A DNA stretch of 64,000 nucleotides from Parapedobacter indicus (GTDB taxonomy: Bacteria; Bacteroidota; Bacteroidia; Sphingobacteriales; Sphingobacteriaceae): assembly GCF_900113765.1 (NCBI RefSeq), contig NZ_FOQO01000008.1, positions 124,001 to 188,000 on the forward strand. The letters run 5' to 3'. Under the pieces are notes generated by a model, which ran no database searches, was not told the DNA's origin, and saw only the letters and a list, made by a program, of their open reading frames with translations. Shown here piece by piece: positions 45,796-55,602 of the stretch. The position numbers and the translations under genes were made by a program. Within the stretch, counting starts at the first letter, position 1. Each line of letters begins with the position of its first letter.

Positions 45796-46953
45796 CTATT
45801 CGATAATAAGTTTCTTTCCCTTAATCTGATAATGGATTTCTGATACTTTTAATAAATCCAATACCGTTAGTAAACTTACATTTCGGCTCATCCGGCCACT
45901 GAATGTTTCTTGTGGGATGCTGCTGCCGTATTCGACATCTACGTCATACCAACGCTCAATCTGACGCATCATTTCCCTAAATGGCGTTTGCTTAAAATGA
46001 AACATGCCTGACTTCCATGCAACGTAGGGGCTGGTATCGATGTCGCCTATGGTGATTTTGCCGTCGACCAAACTACTTTGCTGGCCCGGGGATAGTGTAA
46101 CGGGCGACCGATGTCCGGTGCCGGGCATAACACGCACAGCTCCCTCAACCAATGTTGTTTTCACGTCGTGCTCATCTTCGTATGCTGTGACATTGAATTG
46201 GGTTCCGAGTACTTCCACTGTTTGTCCTTTGCTGATTACCCTGAATGGAAGGGTCGGAGAACCGGCGACTTCAAAGTAGGCTTCACCCTTCAGCTCAACC
46301 ACGCGTTCATTGTCTGCAAATCGTGACGGATATTTTAATGTAGAAGCCGAGTTAAGCCACACACGGGTACCATCAGGGAGGGTTACCTGATACGTACCCC
46401 CTTTGGGGGTGGTGAGTACCAGTGAACGGGTGTCTTGCTCACTTCTTCCCTTACTTTCTTGTTTACCGAAAACGGAGCTACCATCCAAATAGGCAATCTC
46501 ATCTCCTACGACAATTCCTACATGCGTCTCACTTAAGTTAATCGTCCGGCCATCGGCGAGCGTCAACACAGCGCGGCTGCCACCTGGGGGAATATCCATG
46601 CTATCCAAGAGAGGTACCGTGTCCATCTTGGCCACTCGTTTGTTATTCACACTCAGCACGCCTATACCGATCATCGCTACCACAAGCATTGCCGCCGCCA
46701 CATAAGGAAGCCATCGGATCATCCGGACGCTGGCACGATGCGGGCTCGCTGCGTTTGCCTGTTCGAGAATATGTCGCAACATTCGGTCCTTAAGCTGTTC
46801 GGCATTATCGGCAAACGTGGTATCCAATTCGACGACATTCTTGGTCATCTGTTGGTCCAACCATACATTAAGTTGCGCTTGCTCGGAAGCCGTAATGCTG
46901 CCGTCGATCATTTTTGACGCTAAAGCCTCTATTTCGCTACGAGCTAAATCCAT
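45796..46953 (-). CDS. FecR-family anti-sigma factor
   Basis: A 385-residue protein with an N-terminal cytoplasmic part, a transmembrane helix at about 81-103 ('WLPYVAAAMLVVAMIGIGVL'), a FecR domain ('VTLPDGTRVWLNSASTLKYP', 'RVVELKGEAYFEVAGSPTLP', 'GQTVEVLGTQFNVTAYEDEH') and a DUF4974-like C-terminus ('FREMMRQIERWYDVDVEYGS'). It regulates the sigma factor encoded just upstream and receives the signal from SusC. It aligns closely with the FecR at 55.7 kb. Confidence 0.94.
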   Translation of the reverse strand: MDLARSEIEALASKMIDGSITASEQAQLNVWLDQQMTKNVVELDTTFADNAEQLKDRMLRHILEQANAASPHRASVRMIRWLPYVAAAMLVVAMIGIGVLSVNNKRVAKMDTVPLLDSMDIPPGGSRAVLTLADGRTINLSETHVGIVVGDEIAYLDGSSVFGKQESKGRSEQDTRSLVLTTPKGGTYQVTLPDGTRVWLNSASTLKYPSRFADNERVVELKGEAYFEVAGSPTLPFRVISKGQTVEVLGTQFNVTAYEDEHDVKTTLVEGAVRVMPGTGHRSPVTLSPGQQSSLVDGKITIGDIDTSPYVAWKSGMFHFKQTPFREMMRQIERWYDVDVEYGSSIPQETFSGRMSRNVSLLTVLDLLKVSEIHYQIKGKKLIIE

Positions 46954-47017
46954 TTACAATTGGGTCTTTAATCCATAGTCTACTTTTTTCAGGAAAAGGG
47001 TGTATCGGAAGAAAAAT

Positions 47018-47608
47018 TTAGTTCGTCTTATCGAAGAAGAGATCCAAGACAGTCGGAATAAGTATCAACAAGTCGCCTTTCAGCTTTTTGGTTGCATTCT
47101 TGAGGTGCATTTTAACCGTATTTTCGGACAACTGAAGTTCGTCCGCAATGGCTCTCGCCGACATATTTTTTTCGCGGCTCATCCGAAAAACCAGCTGACA
47201 TTGGGCAGGAAGTCGATTGATGCTTTGTTCAATTCGGCGCTGTAGCTCCTTTGCTAAGTATGCTTCTTCGGGTGAAACCGTGTCGACCATGTCCAGCGCC
47301 TCGTTCCATTCCACCTGCGCAGAACGACGATGGGCATGCGCCAACATTGTGAGAGACTGATACTTGACCGACACCGCCAAGTAAGTGTGCAGCGAATAAC
47401 GAAGCCGTAGATTTTCCCGTCGCTTCCAAAGGCTTAAAAACACATTCTGCACACATTCCTCGGCTTCTTCTGCCCGATTGAGCAGATTTGCAGCAACCAC
47501 AAATAGTTTATCCCAGTACCGGTTATAAAGCGCTACCAAGGCAGACTCTCTGTTGTACTGCAATTCCTGTAATAAATCGTCGTCGCTGTATTGGCTATAA
47601 TCGGTCAC
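47018..47608 (-). CDS. ECF-type RNA polymerase sigma factor
   Basis: A 196-residue protein from GTG 47608 (MTDYSQYSDDDLLQELQYN). It has region 2 ('ALVALYNRYWDKLFVVAANL', 'AEEAEECVQNVFLSLWKRRE') and region 4 ('LPAQCQLVFRMSREKNMSAR', 'LQLSENTVKMHLKNATKKL'). It is the first gene of the second sulfatase locus. FecR follows after 64 bp. A probable promoter lies just upstream. Confidence 0.93.
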   Translation of the reverse strand: MTDYSQYSDDDLLQELQYNRESALVALYNRYWDKLFVVAANLLNRAEEAEECVQNVFLSLWKRRENLRLRYSLHTYLAVSVKYQSLTMLAHAHRRSAQVEWNEALDMVDTVSPEEAYLAKELQRRIEQSINRLPAQCQLVFRMSREKNMSARAIADELQLSENTVKMHLKNATKKLKGDLLILIPTVLDLFFDKTN

Positions 47609-47629
47609 ATCCCAGCTCTTTTGTCGCTG

Positions 47630-47660
47630 GAAAGTTACAAATTATTCTACAGCTTGGCAA
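47630..47660 (-). promoter_or_regulatory. Probable promoter of the ECF sigma gene
   Basis: On the minus strand TTG (47660-47658), a 20-nt spacer and TAACTTTC (47637-47630) give a near-consensus Bacteroidota promoter. The GTG start is 21 nt downstream. Confidence 0.42.
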
Positions 47661-47695
47661 CATCATCAAAAATCAACCTTCACCCAAAAATCAAT

Positions 47696-49180
47696 TCAAT
47701 CGGTAAAATATCGATCCAGTGTATACTTGGGTTGATGGACATCGGGGTTCTGTTCAAATCTTTCCGGGTTATACTCCAGTGGCAAAATGGATTTTGCGGT
47801 CAAAGCAGCTGTGTCGTCCGTTGCGACCTGCCATTGCTTGAGCAATACGGTCATTGAATCAACTGTCGACTTGCTTTCCGGTAGCATAGCGAGGTTATTA
47901 ATTTCCAATGGATCGTTCTCTAGATTGAAAAGCTGCATATAATCTCTTTCTGGATAACGGATCAGCTTCCACTGTTTCGTCCGAACCGCTCGCACCGTAT
48001 TTCGGTAGGCCGTAAACAAAGATGTACGCATACTGTCAGACTCCCCTTTGATAATCGGCGTAATCACTTTTCCATCTACTCCTTCAGGCACAGATAACCC
48101 GCACATATCCGACAAGGTGGGGAATAAGTCGTATAAGTAGACGAGCGCATCCGAAACCTCCCCTTCGGGAATACCAGGGCCACGGATAATCAACGGAACC
48201 TTCATGCTATGCTCATATAGATTCTGCTTACCCAATAGTCCGTGACTGCCTATGGCCAAACCATTATCCGCAGCATAAACAACAATGGTATTTTCAAAAA
48301 GACCCGACTTTTTCAGGGTTTCAATGATGTCTCCAATCCGGTTATCCATGTGGCTGATCAATGAATAATAGTCACTTAAGGACGCCTGAATCATCTCCGG
48401 CGTACGCGGCCATGGCGCTAAATTTTCATCACGGATCTGCATATCGTCGAATGCAAAGGGGTGATACTTCTTGAAATTACCCGGTATCGGAATGCCGGCT
48501 TGTTCGTACATCCCAATGTAATCCGTTCGGGGGGAACGGGGATCATGCGGCGCTGTGAACGCAACGTAGCAGAAGAAAGGATTTTCCTTATCCCCTTTTG
48601 CGTACTGATCTAAATACTCAATCGCCGCATCTGCAAACAAATCGGTAGAATAGCTTTTCTTTACCGGGGTAGTCAATTTACCATCCGGACCCAACTCACG
48701 GCACGGGACACTGAAATGATCACACATACCCCCGAGGAATACATTTTTCCCTTGCTGAAAGGACGCCTCAAACGTTGCGCCCCCATTGTGCCATTTGCCG
48801 GTCCCAAAGGTCTCATATCCGTGATCAGCGAAGTACTTGGGCATCGTAGTTACGCCATCCAGTTTATCATATACGTGAAAAAGGCTCCTTCCACTCATCA
48901 GCATGGCCCGGCTTGGCGCACAGATAGCCCCGTGATGCCCTCCCATTACGTAATTGTTCGTAAAGCGAACACCCTGTACAGCCAACTCATCGATATTGGG
49001 GGTTTTGATATACGTGTTTCCAGCACAACCCAGCGCATCTGCGCGCTGGTCGTCTGCAAACAAAAATAGCACATTGGGTTTGTCTGGGAACGAACGTTTC
49101 GGTGAGTTATTACCCGCTCTTTGGCAGCCTGCACCGATCGCTAGGGCTATCAGGCATAGAAAAATCGATTTATCCATCAT
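47696..49180 (-). CDS. Sulfatase (choline-sulfatase-like branch of S1), lipoprotein
   Basis: A 494-residue enzyme with lipobox Cys19 ('ALAIGAGCQRAG'). The formylglycine site is Cys87 in 'HHGAICAPSRAMLMSGRSL'. Metal-site segments are 'VLFLFADDQRADALGCAG' and 'IVVYAADNGLAIGSHGLLGK'. The overall shape is close to iduronate or choline-sulfatase-type sequences; the exact subfamily is not determined. It follows another sulfatase by 2 nt and is the last gene of the third sigma-FecR-SusCD locus. Confidence 0.92.
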   Translation of the reverse strand: MMDKSIFLCLIALAIGAGCQRAGNNSPKRSFPDKPNVLFLFADDQRADALGCAGNTYIKTPNIDELAVQGVRFTNNYVMGGHHGAICAPSRAMLMSGRSLFHVYDKLDGVTTMPKYFADHGYETFGTGKWHNGGATFEASFQQGKNVFLGGMCDHFSVPCRELGPDGKLTTPVKKSYSTDLFADAAIEYLDQYAKGDKENPFFCYVAFTAPHDPRSPRTDYIGMYEQAGIPIPGNFKKYHPFAFDDMQIRDENLAPWPRTPEMIQASLSDYYSLISHMDNRIGDIIETLKKSGLFENTIVVYAADNGLAIGSHGLLGKQNLYEHSMKVPLIIRGPGIPEGEVSDALVYLYDLFPTLSDMCGLSVPEGVDGKVITPIIKGESDSMRTSLFTAYRNTVRAVRTKQWKLIRYPERDYMQLFNLENDPLEINNLAMLPESKSTVDSMTVLLKQWQVATDDTAALTAKSILPLEYNPERFEQNPDVHQPKYTLDRYFTD

Positions 49181-49182
49181 TT

Positions 49183-50604
49183 TTAGTTATAATCTGCACC
49201 GCGCTCACTCGCCGTGCAAGAATTTACAAAATCACTTATTAATTTTTCCATTTTCTTTAATTGATCCGGATGCTCCCCTGAAATATCCTTCGTTTCGAAT
49301 GGATCGTTTAATAAATCATACAGTTCAGGTGGTTGGCCATTGCGAACAAAGAGCTTGTACTGGTTGTCTATCCATGCCTTCTGTTCTTCCGATTGAAAGC
49401 CAATGGGCACCGGCCGCACCTGCGTATCCCCATTCAAGGCTTCCATGAGGGAAATCCCGTCGATCGGACGGACCGGAAACTGATTCCGTTCACCCAAAAT
49501 ATCGAGTACGGTCGGAAAATAATCGGACGTAACTGCAGGATAATCGGTTTGTCGTCCCCCTTTTATTTTTGCAGGCCAGACAGCAATACCCGGAACGCGT
49601 ATTCCTCCTTCATAGAGACTGCGTTTCCGTCCACGGAATCCCCCTGTACTGCCTTGCGTTCGATTTGCCCGTGTTTTTCCCTCCGGTCCATTATCGCTGG
49701 TAAAAAACACCAATGTATTCTTATCGATGTTAAGTTCCTTCAACCGGGCATTCAACCGACAGATTTGTTCATCCATTGCAGAAATCGCACCGTAATAGTG
49801 CTGCAAATCGGTACTTTGTCCTTTATAGAGATTCCGGTACTTTTCGCCCGTTAAAACGGGTAAATGTGGCGTATGGAACCAAACCACTGCAAAAAAGGGA
49901 GCCTCATTACTAACCTGATCTTCAATAAATGGGATAACCCGGTCCATGATCACACGCGAATCATCTCCTTCGAGGTTATCGTTGATTTTCTTTCCTTTTT
50001 CGTTCCAATAGAACGTGCCGAATGGCGTTCCCGGTTTATTTTTTCCGACGTCACCTGCATCGGCGTCGGGCGTGATCATCGGATTCCAAGTAGGGACTTT
50101 CGACTCCGTTGAAAAACAGATATCAAATCCATTCTCCCAAGGAGGAGCATAATGCGCGGAATCCCTTCCTCCCCGGTTGGCATCATTCTCGTCATTTGTA
50201 AGTGTTCCCAGGTGCCATTTTCCAAAATGACCGGTACGATAACCTTTGCCTTGAAGGTACTCGGCCATTGTCAGTTCTTCTGGCTCCATTTTACCACGAT
50301 TAGCAAAAAAAACACCGTACCTGAAAGGATGCCTTCCCGTCAGGCAACTTCCCCGCGTTGGCGAGCATACAGGTGCCGCCGCATAAAACCGGGAAAAAAC
50401 GATACCCTCCCTGGCCATTTGATCAAGTGCGGGTGTCTTTACCCATGCATTACCGTTAAAACCGACGTCTCCCCACCCGAGGTCGTCTGCCATCATGAAG
50501 ATAATATTGGGCCGATCATTATCTGCGTTTGAAGCTGAAGATGAGTCGTTCGTGGAATGACACGCCAGGCAAAACAGAAGTAAGGTCCATTTCATGTTCA
50601 CCAT
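49183..50604 (-). CDS. Sulfatase (GALNS/arylsulfatase-like), lipoprotein
   Basis: A 473-residue enzyme. The formylglycine site is Cys80 in 'APVCSPTRGSCLTGRHPF', with Thr instead of Ser in CxPSR, a common variant. Metal ligands are in 'IIFMMADDLGWGDVGFNG' and 'LVFFTSDNGPEGKTRANR'. ATG 50604 overlaps the SusD stop by 7 nt; ATG 50595 begins a neat lipoprotein signal (MKWTLLLFCLACHS) 3 nt after the stop and is equally plausible. It acts with the sulfatase 2 nt downstream on the SusCD-bound glycan. Confidence 0.92.
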   Translation of the reverse strand: MVNMKWTLLLFCLACHSTNDSSSASNADNDRPNIIFMMADDLGWGDVGFNGNAWVKTPALDQMAREGIVFSRFYAAAPVCSPTRGSCLTGRHPFRYGVFFANRGKMEPEELTMAEYLQGKGYRTGHFGKWHLGTLTNDENDANRGGRDSAHYAPPWENGFDICFSTESKVPTWNPMITPDADAGDVGKNKPGTPFGTFYWNEKGKKINDNLEGDDSRVIMDRVIPFIEDQVSNEAPFFAVVWFHTPHLPVLTGEKYRNLYKGQSTDLQHYYGAISAMDEQICRLNARLKELNIDKNTLVFFTSDNGPEGKTRANRTQGSTGGFRGRKRSLYEGGIRVPGIAVWPAKIKGGRQTDYPAVTSDYFPTVLDILGERNQFPVRPIDGISLMEALNGDTQVRPVPIGFQSEEQKAWIDNQYKLFVRNGQPPELYDLLNDPFETKDISGEHPDQLKKMEKLISDFVNSCTASERGADYN

Positions 50605-52055
50605 CCGGGGTTTTGTTCCAGATTTGGATTTAATTCTATTTGTACGTCGGGAATTGGAAAAAGCAACATGAAATCTTCGACCTCCTTGCCCTGCGCACTA
50701 AGTTTCGCTAAAAAGGTTCCCCTTCTTTTCAGGTCCCAAGCCCTTTGCCCTTCAAAAGCCAACTCAAATCGCCGTTCTTCGAGAACAGCGTTGCGGAATT
50801 CGTCTTGCGATAACCCCACAAGGTCGGGTAAATCTGTTTCAACACCATTTCTGGCCCTTTCCCGTATTTGATTGATCCAGTTATATTTTTGAGCATCGCC
50901 CGGATCGACCTCATTCAAAGCTTCTGCGGCGATCAACAAAATATCTGCATAGCGGATGATCGTAAAATTTTCACCGGATTGCAATTCAGCTTCCCGGTCA
51001 TCAAACTTACAGACATAATAAGGAAAATCGCCTCCATATATTTCCTCCATCGTTACCGTGCCTGTTACCCCATCGATATGTTCATACCGATCAGCTACTG
51101 TTACGGATTTGCGGTACGAATCGGGATTTTCGGCAACGAAATCAGCCGAAGGGGCCCAGGAACCGCCTACAGTTGTATTGGCCCAAAATGACTTTAGGAA
51201 TTGTCCGGGTCGCTGCCTCGGACCGAATGCTCCTGGAACTCCACTGTTGATTTCACCGCTTAAATACTGCACTTGAAAGATATGTTCTACCCCATTATTG
51301 CCCTTGGGCTTGAAAATGTCAGCATAGTCTGGAAAAAGCTTATACCTTTCCGAATCAATTACTCTTTTTGCATGCATCAACGCATTGGGATAATCGCCGC
51401 GGTATAAAAATATCCGGGCTAGCAATGCATCCGCTACATAAGCATTGATTCTACCTGCTGGACTGATCGGCTCAAGTTCTGCCGCGGCTGCTGTCAAATC
51501 CCCGATGATCAAATCATATACCTCGTCTGCCGTGGCCCGAGGTGCATCAATGTTGTCAAACCCCGCTGTAGGTGATTCATATAAAGGGACCCCTCCCATC
51601 GTGCGCACCAACTGAAAATAATAGAATGCCCGCAATGCTTTCGCTTCGGCGATGATATCCGCCTTCTTTTCAGCATTAAAATCGATTCGATCGGTATATT
51701 GAACCACTTCATTTGCACGATTGATCCCGTTATAACAAGCCGACCACAGGCCTCCGGTCACATCACTGTTGTATGTGAAGAAGTCCCACGAATAGGCGTC
51801 GGACACAATCGGCGAGATTCCCAGATCATCCGCATTTACCTCTCCGTAGTTTAAATAAGTTTGTGCCGATACATTATAGATAATGCTGTATGCACCATAG
51901 AGCCCTGCCAGCGCATCGTCCTCAGACTGGTAAAAACTTGATAAGCTGATCGAGCTCGGTGGATTTTCATCCAGAATGCCCTCACAGGAAAAAAGTGATA
52001 GGACCATCAATGCTACCAAGCTTGCTATAATTATAGTTTTAGTTTTCATCATCAC
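50598..52055 (-). CDS. SusD/RagB-family lipoprotein
   Basis: A 485-residue protein: lipobox 'LVALMVLSLFSCEGILDENP', 'KALRAFYYFQLVRTMGGVPL', 'VADALLARIFLYRGDYPNAL', 'RYADILLIAAEALNEVDPGD', 'FELAFEGQRAWDLKRRGTFL' and the end 'PIPDVQIELNPNLEQNPGW'. It pairs with the SusC gene 28 bp upstream. Glycan specificity is unknown but the two sulfatases downstream point to a sulfated ligand. Confidence 0.95.
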   Translation of the reverse strand: MMMKTKTIIIASLVALMVLSLFSCEGILDENPPSSISLSSFYQSEDDALAGLYGAYSIIYNVSAQTYLNYGEVNADDLGISPIVSDAYSWDFFTYNSDVTGGLWSACYNGINRANEVVQYTDRIDFNAEKKADIIAEAKALRAFYYFQLVRTMGGVPLYESPTAGFDNIDAPRATADEVYDLIIGDLTAAAAELEPISPAGRINAYVADALLARIFLYRGDYPNALMHAKRVIDSERYKLFPDYADIFKPKGNNGVEHIFQVQYLSGEINSGVPGAFGPRQRPGQFLKSFWANTTVGGSWAPSADFVAENPDSYRKSVTVADRYEHIDGVTGTVTMEEIYGGDFPYYVCKFDDREAELQSGENFTIIRYADILLIAAEALNEVDPGDAQKYNWINQIRERARNGVETDLPDLVGLSQDEFRNAVLEERRFELAFEGQRAWDLKRRGTFLAKLSAQGKEVEDFMLLFPIPDVQIELNPNLEQNPGW

Positions 52056-52083
52056 TGATATATTTATCTCTAGCTAATTAGGC

Positions 52084-55000
52084 TTAAAATCCAACTTTAA
52101 ACCCGAATCGAACGCTTTTAGATGCCGGATAAGATCCGTTATCTACTCCCATTTGGGTATTGCTGGATGCGTATAAATCCACTTCTGGATCAAATCCACT
52201 ATAATTGGTAAACGTCAGTAGATTTTCGCCGGACAGATACACTTGCGTGTTTCGAAGCCAACCCACTCCTTTCAATAATTTTTCGGGAAGATGATAGGAT
52301 AGCGTGACCGTCTTTACGCGCAGAAAGGACCCATCCAATACATCTCTATCGCTCCCATTCTTCCATTCCCCGGCGTTATGCAGTGGTGCTTCGATCGTAT
52401 TGCTTGTACCCGGACCCCGCCAACGTTGATCGTAGTAAACTTGTAGCACATTGTGTTTTTGGGGTTGCGACAATAGTGCAATCCGGTTCAAATTAAAAAT
52501 CTCATTTCCGTAACTTCCGTTGACGAATACAAACAGACTAAAGTCTCGAAAGGAGAAATTGTTCGAAAATCCGAAAATAAAATCCGGATTCGGATCTCCG
52601 ATGATGGCTCTGTCATCGTCGTTTTGCCGGAATCCGTCTCCATTGAGGTCTTCATACTTTGGCAGTCCCGGTCGGTTAACACCACCGACGCTATTGCCGG
52701 CTTCTGTAATTTCCTCCGCACTCTGCCAAATTCCCAGAAACCGGTATCCGTAAAATGAACCCAGCGGCCTGCCTGGAATGGCGATCGAACTGCCAAATGA
52801 AGCTTCTCCTCTTCCAAGTGTAAAAATCAACCGCTCGGTTCCTTCCGCCAACGATACCACCTTGTTCCGGTTGAAAGAAATATTGACCGAAGACGACCAT
52901 TTCAATTTGCCGATAGTATTAAATCCGGCACTTAATTCAACTCCCCTGTTTTCAACTTCTCCAATATTCTGTATCGAATTGCTATATCCCGACTGGTTGG
53001 GAATCGTAACATTTAACAACAGATCCTTTGTATTCTTTATATAGTATTCGGCAGAAAACTGAAATTTACCTTTCAGAAACTCGGCATCCACCCCAACATT
53101 GAACTGGTTTGTTTTCTCCCATTTTAAATCCGGATTCGCAATCCGATTTGGCGCGAATCCGATCACGGGTTCGCCACCTAGGATGGTCCGTGTCGTGTTA
53201 TAGAGTGCTAAAGAAGCGTATGACCCGATATCCTGATTTCCCGTCAATCCATAACTGCTCCTTAGCTTCAAGTTACTGAGCAAATTGGAATTGCGTAAGA
53301 ACGGTTCCTCACTTAGCACCCAGGCGATTCCAACCGATGGAAAATACCCCCATTTATTGTCTTCACCGAATTTCGACGATCCATCTCTTCGTATCGTCCC
53401 GGTAAAGAGGTATTTATCCCGATACGCATAATTGATCCGTCCGATATAGGACAGCAAGCCAGACTCCTCTTTGGAGGTCTGGGAAGGCCTTGGGTTAGAA
53501 CCAGCCGCTAGGTTATTAAACGAAAAACTATTCGTTGAAAATCCTTGCGCCTCGCTGAATACCGACTCATTATCAGAGTTTTGAACCGTATACCCTGCCA
53601 AAACCGAAAGCCGATGATCCGATCCGAACGCTTTATTGTAAGTGAGGGTATATTCGGCAAGCCAATTCAAAAACTGTATCGTACCTACCGACGCAATTCC
53701 TATATTCGGCAATGCCTGCGTTTGGGCTGTATTGGGCACATAAATGTTTCGTTTGGAATTCACGATATCCGCCCCGAAATTTGCTCTAAAGGTAAGATCA
53801 TCAATAATTTCAACATCGGCAAAGGCACTGCTTAAAACCCTGTTGGCATAGGTAATGTCCGTTCTTGTCCGGGCAATCGATACCGGATTCTCGATAATTT
53901 TCTCGATACCTTCGTTATGGTTGTGGATATAATTCCCTTCTTCATCCCGTACAGCGATAGCCGGTGTCGTTGTCAAAGCACTCCATAAGGGAGAATCGTG
54001 TTGATAGCCTGTACCGTCGGAAGGAACAGCGTCATTTACGGTCCGGCTTGCATTCATATTGACACCTAGTTTTATACGCTTACTTATATGTTGATCCAGG
54101 TTAAATTTCAGGCCCGCACGCTTGAAATTGGATTCGATAATAATACCATCCTGATTTAAATAGCTTCCGGCTACCAAATACTTGGTATTTTCCGTTCCCC
54201 CGGAAACGGATAAATTGTAATCTGCCGTGGGTGCTGTTCTAAAGATTACATCCTGCCAATCCGTGCCCTCACCAAGCTCTTCGGGAAGCGGCTTTTTCAC
54301 TCCGTCATAAAAAGCTGGCTGCCCGTTATTGGCTGCCCATTCATTCGTGAGAACAGCAAGTTGCTCTGCATTGGCAAGATCCAATTTCTTTCTGATCGAA
54401 GCAACATTGAGGGAATATCCGAAATCGATTTTCGCCTTTCCTTCCTTCCCGCGTTTGGTTGTAATCAGGACAACCCCGTTTGCACCTCTTGATCCATATA
54501 TTGCCGTGGCAGAGGCGTCCTTCAATATTTCAACCGATTCAATTTCATTCGGGCTTATAGAAGCTAGCGGGTCGGCCGGATTTGCCTGATTGCCCGCGCC
54601 CTGCGGATTAAATCCGCCGTTCATCACCGGGAAACCGTCAATCACGTATAACGGTTCGCTCGAGGCATTGATAGAGTTTGTGCCCCTGATCCGGATGCGC
54701 ATCCCTCCACCAGGCGCATTGGAAGCCGCCTTAATATCGACCCCCGGAATTTTGCCCTGTAAGGATTGGACAAACGTTGTCGCCGGTGTTTTTTCCAGAT
54801 CTTCTCCCTTGACCGAAGAAACGGAACCTGTTACGTCCTTTTTCCGCTGTGTTCCATACCCCACAACCACGACCTCATCGAGGTCACTCATGGATGCTTT
54901 CATCGACACATCCATCCGGCTTCGATTACCTACCGCATACTCGGCCGGTTCAAACCCGACATTTGTAAACACCAACATTGTACCCGCTAGAGGAAATCCG

Positions 55001-55527
55001 ATGCGGTACTCGCCCGCGCCGCCTGTCTTCACTGCTACCGGGGTACCTTTGGCAGACACGGTTACTCCTTCCAGAGGTGTCCCGGATTCATCGGTAACTG
55101 TACCCGAAATCATTCGTTGCTGGCTTTGCATCTCGGAGTCAATATTTCCGGCAACATCCGTCGCCAATCGGCTAATCAGTATGGTATTTTCGAAGATTTG
55201 ATAGGTCAATGACTCGGGAGTGAGCACCGCCTGCATGAATGTTCCCAAAGGCATCCGATCGGCCGAAATTGTAACCGGTTTGGTCGACTGAATAAAACGA
55301 TCGCTGTATAGAACCTGATAGCCTGTCTGTTTTTCAACGAGTTCAAACACTTTGGGAAGCGATTGCCGGTTTGCTTTAAGCGTAATCGTTTGTGACATTG
55401 AGGTTGCACTCAAATGCATGCATCCGACGACAAGCAATAGCATAGTTATCCTCATAATTCGGAATAATTTGGCAAGTTCATTGGGCAGTTTTCTCCTGCC
55501 CAAAGGAGGAATTACATAATTTATCAT
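52084..55527 (-). CDS. SusC/RagA-family TonB-dependent transporter with STN domain
   Basis: About 1147 residues from ATG 55527, chosen because the sequence from here (MINYVIPPLGRRKLPNELAK) matches the start of the paralogue at 45617, and the DNA just upstream also matches. An in-frame codon at 55620 lies within the leader hairpin. Domains: signal peptide, STN, carboxypeptidase-regulatory-like ('ISGTVTDESGTPLEGVTVSA'), TonB-box region 'DLDEVVVVGYGTQRKKDVTG', plug ('SSEPLYVIDGFPVMNGGF', 'DASATAIYGSRGANGV'), barrel ending 'KSVRFGFKVGF'. It pairs with SusD and signals to FecR. Confidence 0.96.
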   Translation of the reverse strand: MINYVIPPLGRRKLPNELAKLFRIMRITMLLLVVGCMHLSATSMSQTITLKANRQSLPKVFELVEKQTGYQVLYSDRFIQSTKPVTISADRMPLGTFMQAVLTPESLTYQIFENTILISRLATDVAGNIDSEMQSQQRMISGTVTDESGTPLEGVTVSAKGTPVAVKTGGAGEYRIGFPLAGTMLVFTNVGFEPAEYAVGNRSRMDVSMKASMSDLDEVVVVGYGTQRKKDVTGSVSSVKGEDLEKTPATTFVQSLQGKIPGVDIKAASNAPGGGMRIRIRGTNSINASSEPLYVIDGFPVMNGGFNPQGAGNQANPADPLASISPNEIESVEILKDASATAIYGSRGANGVVLITTKRGKEGKAKIDFGYSLNVASIRKKLDLANAEQLAVLTNEWAANNGQPAFYDGVKKPLPEELGEGTDWQDVIFRTAPTADYNLSVSGGTENTKYLVAGSYLNQDGIIIESNFKRAGLKFNLDQHISKRIKLGVNMNASRTVNDAVPSDGTGYQHDSPLWSALTTTPAIAVRDEEGNYIHNHNEGIEKIIENPVSIARTRTDITYANRVLSSAFADVEIIDDLTFRANFGADIVNSKRNIYVPNTAQTQALPNIGIASVGTIQFLNWLAEYTLTYNKAFGSDHRLSVLAGYTVQNSDNESVFSEAQGFSTNSFSFNNLAAGSNPRPSQTSKEESGLLSYIGRINYAYRDKYLFTGTIRRDGSSKFGEDNKWGYFPSVGIAWVLSEEPFLRNSNLLSNLKLRSSYGLTGNQDIGSYASLALYNTTRTILGGEPVIGFAPNRIANPDLKWEKTNQFNVGVDAEFLKGKFQFSAEYYIKNTKDLLLNVTIPNQSGYSNSIQNIGEVENRGVELSAGFNTIGKLKWSSSVNISFNRNKVVSLAEGTERLIFTLGRGEASFGSSIAIPGRPLGSFYGYRFLGIWQSAEEITEAGNSVGGVNRPGLPKYEDLNGDGFRQNDDDRAIIGDPNPDFIFGFSNNFSFRDFSLFVFVNGSYGNEIFNLNRIALLSQPQKHNVLQVYYDQRWRGPGTSNTIEAPLHNAGEWKNGSDRDVLDGSFLRVKTVTLSYHLPEKLLKGVGWLRNTQVYLSGENLLTFTNYSGFDPEVDLYASSNTQMGVDNGSYPASKSVRFGFKVGF

Positions 55528-55602
55528 TACGTTTGTGTGGTTTGGATATTGAAAATCCGGTTTTAATACTTGGTTATACGATGTCAATATCTGGACTTTA
55601 CA

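Noticed and set aside
54590-55201. 203-codon open frame on the plus strand, with a similar one at 44713-45294
   Set aside because: Both are antisense to the same part of the paralogous SusC genes. Their similarity follows from the similarity of the SusC genes.
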